Assembly: GCF_014196715.1 (NCBI RefSeq)
Contig: NZ_JACIEF010000003.1
Coordinates: 1,253,395-1,317,394, forward strand
Direction of reading: 5' to 3'
DNA from: Pedobacter zeae
GTDB taxonomy: Bacteria > Bacteroidota > Bacteroidia > Sphingobacteriales > Sphingobacteriaceae
DNA: 64,000 nt
Made by a program: the position numbers and the translations under genes
Notes under the pieces: generated by a model
Seen by the model: the letters and a program-made list of their open reading frames with translations, nothing else
Told to the model about the DNA's origin: nothing
Databases searched by the model: none
Shown here: positions 61,221-64,000 of the stretch, in pieces
How positions within the stretch are numbered: the first letter of the stretch is position 1
Layout: each line of letters begins with the position of its first letter

Positions 61221-62594
61221 TTATTTTTCGTAACTGCCTAAGGTTGAGGGAGAAATTCTTGTAATGCCTTTTATATCTCTATTAAGGTAACCCGTAAAAT
61301 AAGGATCGTTACTTAAATCAACACCTTTTTTTCTGGCCGGACTATTCGCCGAGAGCTCAAAATTTTCCGTTTCCCTGTTGATAAAGGATGGATCGATATT
61401 CAGAATATTGCCGTTGCTGCTATAAGTAGTGTTGCCTGAACGGATTAAATTACCCCTTAAATTGAGTTGTACTGTTGCAGAAGTTTTCTTTTGGATATCC
61501 AGTTCATCGGTTAAACTGCCCCAAATGATATTATTGGTTAAATCAATTTGAAGGCCGTTATACGCGTTTGCTGATAAATAATCTGAAAAACTCAACGAGG
61601 CCGTTTTACGCGGGAAGTTTAAATTGTAACCGGCAAAGGTATTCTGTTTCAGGTTATAGTTCCCGCCTCCAACCGCATATATTAAGTAATTTCCACAATT
61701 ATAGATCACGTTATTAAAAGCTAGCAGTTCAGTATGATAGCCAATATAAGCTGCCACCTGCATATTTTTAATAATGCTATTGCTCAAAATTAATTTGGGT
61801 TTGCTGTTGTGGGATAAAGAATCGGAAGTAATGCCAACAGATGCATTTTTGATGATCGCATTTTTAATTAGTCCGTATCCCGTCTGTTTTAAGAAAATTC
61901 CTTTCCATTGGCCTGGCTCATCAGCATATAGCTTTTCCAACCTATCGCTGCAAAACAATACCGGGTCGGTAACAGTTCCGTTAACCAATAAATTTCCTGC
62001 TATATTTAAACTGGCATCCTTATGGAAATAAATTTTGGTTCCGGGTTGTATGGTTAACGAACTCCCGCTGTTGATGGTTAACGATCCATTGATAATATAA
62101 GGTAAAGCATTTGTCCAGCTGGTATTGGTGTTAATTGTTGATTCATTAATAAACACCGCATTTTGCCCGTAAGCCAAAAGCCGAATCACCTGTTTATTCC
62201 CATTTGTGTTTAATATGATAGAATCTTGAACCAGGAAGGGCAGATCGGTTGAATTTGGATTGATCGAAACTTTGACAAAAAGATTGATAGAATCTTGACC
62301 ATTTATGATCAGGTCATTTTTGTTCAGTGTTTGCTCCCCATTAATATTTATGCTAAACGCCGAAGTATTACCGCCAGATAATCTGATTTCGGATACTTTA
62401 ACCGCATCATTATTTCGATTAACAATCTTTATTCTTTTAGTTGTTGAGCCTATGGACGTAAAAATGGTGTCAAACAATATCTCTTGATTAGAAATGTTTA
62501 GCCTGGCGTTTGGGTCTGTGGTAATGTGCTCTCCCTTCCGGCAAGCTGAAGCAATGAATAACGCCAGAAGTACTAAACCAATATTTAAACGCAT
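61221..62594 (-). CDS. Lipoprotein with right-handed beta-helix repeats
   Basis: The 457-residue protein has a lipoprotein signal with IASAC (Cys near residue 18), an Ig-like or abnormal-spindle-like N-terminal part (LFDTIFTSIGSTTKRIKIVNR, key Thr-Thr-Lys; common in Bacteroidota lipoproteins) and a C-terminal parallel beta-helix (residues about 165-440) with repeated IKNA/NNVIYNC/TNNIIW turns. It ends with DIKGITRISPSTLGSYE, the usual close of such choice-of-anchor proteins. It is probably surface or periplasmic; no enzymatic motif is clear. It is 60 bases from comF on the same strand and may be cotranscribed. Confidence 0.75.
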   Translation of the reverse strand: MRLNIGLVLLALFIASACRKGEHITTDPNARLNISNQEILFDTIFTSIGSTTKRIKIVNRNNDAVKVSEIRLSGGNTSAFSININGEQTLNKNDLIINGQDSINLFVKVSINPNSTDLPFLVQDSIILNTNGNKQVIRLLAYGQNAVFINESTINTNTSWTNALPYIINGSLTINSGSSLTIQPGTKIYFHKDASLNIAGNLLVNGTVTDPVLFCSDRLEKLYADEPGQWKGIFLKQTGYGLIKNAIIKNASVGITSDSLSHNSKPKLILSNSIIKNMQVAAYIGYHTELLAFNNVIYNCGNYLIYAVGGGNYNLKQNTFAGYNLNFPRKTASLSFSDYLSANAYNGLQIDLTNNIIWGSLTDELDIQKKTSATVQLNLRGNLIRSGNTTYSSNGNILNIDPSFINRETENFELSANSPARKKGVDLSNDPYFTGYLNRDIKGITRISPSTLGSYEK

Positions 62595-62654
62595 AAATCA
62601 AACTTAGAAAAATGTTTGGCTACTCGCAACAGCTCTTAAACGGCATAAGCGTAT

Positions 62655-63353
62655 TTATTCTGCAAAGGCAAGAGCCGCAACGCTCACTTTTGCTGCCCCA
62701 ACAGCCAGGAGTGCATTGGCGCAGGCCTCGAGTGTTGCGCCGGTAGTAATCACATCATCAACCAATAAAAGATGTTTGCCACTTATGTTTTCGGTAGAGT
62801 TTACCTGAAAAACATCTTTCATATTTTGATATCGGTTATACCGGCTCTTTTTGGTCTGGCTTTCGGTAACCTTATTCCGGGCTAAAATCTCTTCGCTAAA
62901 TTCGATTTTCATTTCCTGTGCTATACCTTCTGCAATAAAAGTACACTGGTTGTAACCTCTACGCTTATATTTTTTGCGATGCAGGGGAACCGGGATAATT
63001 AAATCGGCATTCTGGTAAGTGGTGTTGGTTTTTAACCTTTCTCCAAGCATATTCCCCAAGGCCAAACCAACATCAGTTCTGCCGTTATATTTTAAGTTAT
63101 GGATTAAGTTCTGAACCTTTGCTCCTTTTCTAAAATACAACATGGCCATGGCGGCATTTAAGGGTACCCTTCCCCACAATTGTTTTGCAACCCTGTTTTC
63201 TGCATGTTGGTGATAATCTGTAAAAGGCAGGTCGTACAGGCATTTTGTACAGATAACGTGTTCGCCCTGGAATAATGTTATACCACAGGCATTGCAAAGG
63301 TTTGGGAATAGCAAACCAACTAAATCATTACACCATTGTTTAACCTGTAGCAT
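62655..63353 (-). CDS. comF: ComF family phosphoribosyltransferase-like protein
   Basis: ComF proteins take part in DNA uptake in competent bacteria and otherwise in an unknown purine-related role. The 232-residue protein has an N-terminal four-Cys zinc site (CNACG near residue 18 and CTKC near 35), LKYNGRTDVGLALG near 88, the VPLHRKKYKRRGYNQ motif near 117 and the PRPP-binding LLLVDDVITTGATLEA near 197. All hallmarks are intact. It is the first gene of a minus-strand unit whose upstream region holds a hairpin and tandem promoters for the opposite strand. Confidence 0.92.
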   Translation of the reverse strand: MLQVKQWCNDLVGLLFPNLCNACGITLFQGEHVICTKCLYDLPFTDYHQHAENRVAKQLWGRVPLNAAMAMLYFRKGAKVQNLIHNLKYNGRTDVGLALGNMLGERLKTNTTYQNADLIIPVPLHRKKYKRRGYNQCTFIAEGIAQEMKIEFSEEILARNKVTESQTKKSRYNRYQNMKDVFQVNSTENISGKHLLLVDDVITTGATLEACANALLAVGAAKVSVAALAFAE

Positions 63354-63538
63354 ATTACTAATATATAAAAAATTGTGGGATATGGTATCGTGCAGGGAAT
63401 ACTTTATAGTATATACTTTACTTATATTATTATTTTTCAGTAAAGCAGTTTAGCGCCAGGATCTAATTGATTTTCCCGCTTTTCATTACAATTGCCTACC
63501 CGTAGAGGCGCGGGGGCTAGGTGGGCTGGCATGAGGAA

Positions 63539-63571
63539 AACCCCGTCAGGTTTCGAAAACCTGACGGGGTT
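63539..63571. terminator. Strong 15-bp hairpin, terminator-like on the minus strand
   Basis: Arm AACCCCGTCAGGTTT (63539-63553) pairs perfectly with 63557-63571 around a three-base loop. On the minus strand it is followed by TTTTCC, on the + strand by GAAGGGG without a T run. It may insulate comF from transcription starting to the right. Confidence 0.6.
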
Positions 63572-63681
63572 GAAGGGGGGGGCAAACAGCCTGAAGCCTC
63601 AATTGTTTTACATCAGGCAATATTATTTTCTGCTGTAAACCATAGGTTTACGGGATTTTGCGCAATATTTGCTGAATTTGC

Positions 63682-63712
63682 TTTGCAGGGTTTATAATTT
63701 TTTCTACCTTTG
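63682..63712 (+). promoter_or_regulatory. Strong promoter P1 (TTTG-N19-TACCTTTG)
   Basis: TTTG at 63682-63685 and TACCTTTG at 63705-63712 with exactly 19 bases between, the full Bacteroidota housekeeping promoter consensus. Confidence 0.88.
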
Positions 63713-63810
63713 CAACCCGCTTCGGAAGGAAGGGGTTTTGGGTAAAACCATTATATTGAAATTGCAGGGTGAGGAAAAAAGAGTGGCTGAAAAAATAAAA
63801 AAATATTTTA

Positions 63811-63841
63811 TTTGGAAGTTTAAAAAAGTTGCTTACCTTTG
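63811..63841 (+). promoter_or_regulatory. Strong promoter P2 (TTTG-N19-TACCTTTG)
   Basis: TTTG at 63811-63814 and TACCTTTG at 63834-63841, again with exactly 19 bases between. It lies 129 bases after P1, and the bases after both (GCA-x-x-CCC, then an AGGAAGGG tract) are similar, suggesting a duplicated promoter unit of a stable RNA or ribosomal operon that begins beyond the window. Confidence 0.88.
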
Positions 63842-64000
63842 CACTCCCAACCGAGAGGAAGGGATAAAAAAACCTGAAGGGCGGAGGCCTGGAGGGGTAA
63901 AAAAGAGATGGAGATGAGCTGAAAACAAGGGGAAGAAAAACGACCCTTTGATTAAGGTGAATTAAAATATAAAGATCGGCCGCGAGGTTTACCAGATCGA

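Larger units (their letters stand above)
63354..64000. other. Gene-free right edge with hairpin and tandem promoters
   Basis: 647 bases with no convincing gene. From left to right: an AT-rich leader of comF, the 63539-63571 hairpin, then two strong promoters at 63682 and 63811, and about 160 bases of purine-rich leader (AGGAAGGGA, GGGCGGAGGCC) up to the window end. The 82-codon frame at 63669-63917 spans both promoters and is not thought to be coding. Confidence 0.7.

Noticed and set aside
63669..63917. 82-codon frame at the right edge
   Set aside because: It spans two promoter consensus sites and a purine-rich leader, so it is much more likely to be non-coding.

Overview
The window looks like a chromosomal segment of a Bacteroidota bacterium of the Sphingobacteriaceae, most likely Pedobacter or a close relative. 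The evidence is the AT-rich composition, the TTTG/TAnnTTTG type promoters, the scarcity of purine-rich ribosome sites, the many Bacteroidota-only families (DUF2480, DUF3108, DUF3109, DUF4834, DUF6427, RemB/Wzi-like barrel, outer-membrane LptC partner genes) and the stock of short intergenic repeats. The genus is an inference; no rRNA gene lies inside the window.

1-22519 is a housekeeping and envelope region: the 3' part of uvrB, an RDD membrane protein, secreted proteins of unknown role, a small minus-strand operon (DCC thiol-oxidoreductase-like membrane protein, a frameshifted TIGR01777 epimerase, an SRPBCC protein), a GbsR/MarR regulator, an alginate-lyase-like secreted protein, a YfhO membrane protein, an LpxH-like phosphoesterase with a glycosyltransferase, then coaX, a barrel protein, lptC, a PpiD-like foldase, and the DUF3108/DUF3109 pair.

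22848-54343 is a large surface polysaccharide locus. It starts with dTDP-L-rhamnose synthesis (rfbBCDA), a TviB-type nucleotide sugar dehydrogenase and gmd. A tightly packed run from 29798 to 50943 then holds a PHP-type tyrosine phosphatase, Wza-like and Wzc-like export proteins, a complete CDP-3,6-dideoxyhexose cassette (ddhD, rfbF, rfbG, a synthase-like reductase, rfbH), an odd flavoprotein, a Wzx-like flippase, glycosyltransferases, an acyltransferase, a Wzy-like polymerase, a beta-helix putative lyase, an epimerase and manC. The centre (about 40.3-47.8 kb) is visibly more AT-rich than the flanks, as is usual for exchangeable O-antigen or capsule cores. After a terminator come the initiating sugar-phosphate transferase (WcaJ/WbaP type) and a RemB/Wzi-like outer-membrane protein. 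Together these make a Wzx/Wzy-dependent capsule or exopolysaccharide that probably carries a 3,6-dideoxyhexose and rhamnose.

54498-63353 returns to core genes (dxs, scpA, glyA, glmS, a beta-helix lipoprotein, comF). The right edge holds two near-perfect tandem promoters that seem to drive a strongly expressed gene or stable RNA operon beyond the window.

The most unusual non-coding signals are an 11-bp-phased TTACC array right behind the dehydrogenase gene (28018-28127), which has the layout expected of a Rho loading site, and a set of intergenic loci made of degenerate 7-bp tandem units whose motif differs from locus to locus. No CRISPR array, tRNA gene, intact insertion sequence or prophage was seen.
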